A stretch of DNA of 5,180 nucleotides from NCBI GenBank assembly GCA_028290765.1, contig JAQGJF010000035.1, positions 1 to 5,180 of the forward strand. The letters are read 5' to 3'. Position 1 is the stretch's first letter. Every line of letters starts with the position of its first letter. Below, one piece after another: positions 4,865 to 5,180 of the stretch. Source of the DNA: Tardiphaga sp. (GTDB lineage Bacteria; Pseudomonadota; Alphaproteobacteria; Rhizobiales; Xanthobacteraceae). Under the pieces are notes generated by a model that did not search any database, was not told the DNA's origin, and worked only from the letters and a program-made list of their open reading frames with translations. The position numbers and the translations under genes were made by a program.

Positions 4865-4892
4865 TTGATCGGGACACGGTTCAGTTCACAAT
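4865..4892 (+). promoter_or_regulatory. Candidate promoter of the SnoaL-like gene
   Basis: TTGATC (4865-4870), 16 bp, CACAAT (4887-4892); each hexamer matches the sigma-70 consensus at four of six positions. The predicted start near 4899 leaves a leader of about 36 nt. Weak evidence. Confidence 0.28.
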
Positions 4893-4934
4893 GCAAATGA
4901 GAGGAGTCGGGACGGAACACCGACAGGAATAAAC

Positions 4935-5180
4935 ATGCAGCAAAGCCAGGCCCGGCAGCGTGTGCTGGACTATCTCACTGCGTTCTACGCCGGCGACGCA
5001 ACACGGGCGCAGGATTGCTGCGACGACGAGATCGATTCCATTACCTATGCGCCGATCGAGCTGTTCCCGCATCTCGGTCACAAGCACGGCAAGGCGTGGG
5101 TCGCGGAAGCCATCCGCATCCAGCAGGCGCGTTATACCAATCGACGTACCGAGGTGACCTTCATCGCCGTTGACGGGCTG
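4935..5180 (+). CDS. SnoaL/NTF2-like protein, 5' part (runs off window)
   Basis: 82 codons are open from ATG 4935 to the last base, with no stop. AGGAA at 4925-4929, 5 nt upstream, supports the start. The protein begins MQQSQARQRVLDYLTAFYAG, then DATRAQDCCDDEIDSITYAP, a pattern typical of the SnoaL/NTF2-like cone fold: an N-terminal helix ending in 'fyaGD', then 'cCdDeI' leading into the first strand. LFPHLGHKHGKAWVAEAIR matches the usual 'G...G...v...' helix, and YTNRRTEVTFIAVDGL the following strand pair. Members of this fold range from polyketide cyclases and dehydratases to ketosteroid isomerases and many of unknown role. No specific reaction can be assigned without the C-terminal half. 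Confidence 0.75.
   Translation, partial: MQQSQARQRVLDYLTAFYAGDATRAQDCCDDEIDSITYAPIELFPHLGHKHGKAWVAEAIRIQQARYTNRRTEVTFIAVDGL

Overview
The window is GC-rich alphaproteobacterial chromosome, most likely from the Bradyrhizobium/Rhodopseudomonas group (Nitrobacteraceae). Pointers are the UvrB sequence with its long repeat-bearing tail, several small proteins of a kind I associate with Bradyrhizobium, a REP-type inverted repeat of the 'GTCCCGG...CCGGGAC' kind, and a match to the alphaproteobacterial general-stress (EcfG) promoter. The organism call is inference from recall, not from a search.

Layout. 1-1246 (+): the 3' part of uvrB (excision-repair helicase subunit), whose disordered tail carries a palindromic insert read in frame. 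1247-1489: no gene, but a REP-like pair of inverted repeats (1287-1403) and a hairpin (1428-1454) that fits a terminator for the opposing strand. 1490-1736 (-): a small SEC-C zinc-motif gene broken by a one-base frameshift inside the motif. 1838-2029 (-): a 63-residue hydrophilic protein with an almost textbook EcfG promoter (GGAAC-N17-CGTT) just upstream. 2157-2387 (-): a small exported glycine-zipper protein, with a weaker EcfG-like site upstream. 2451-3557 (-): an exported alpha/beta hydrolase of the MetX-like superfamily with a full Ser-Asp-His triad. 3558-3778: a divergent intergenic region with candidate promoters on both strands. 3779-3916 (+): a 45-residue lysine-rich protein. 3917-4070: no gene, but a 16-bp direct repeat. 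4071-4766 (+): an exported protein of unknown function. 4935-end (+): the start of a SnoaL/NTF2-like protein cut by the window edge.

How it fits together. uvrB (+) converges on a run of four minus-strand genes, and the REP and hairpin block lies between the converging ends. The minus-strand genes are not tightly spaced and seem to have separate promoters. At least one, perhaps two, look tied to the general stress response. The plus-strand genes on the right are separated by 154-168 bp and are probably independent units. I see no defence system, CRISPR, transposase, tRNA or rRNA. The window reads as ordinary chromosome with some interesting small features, not as a new multi-gene system.
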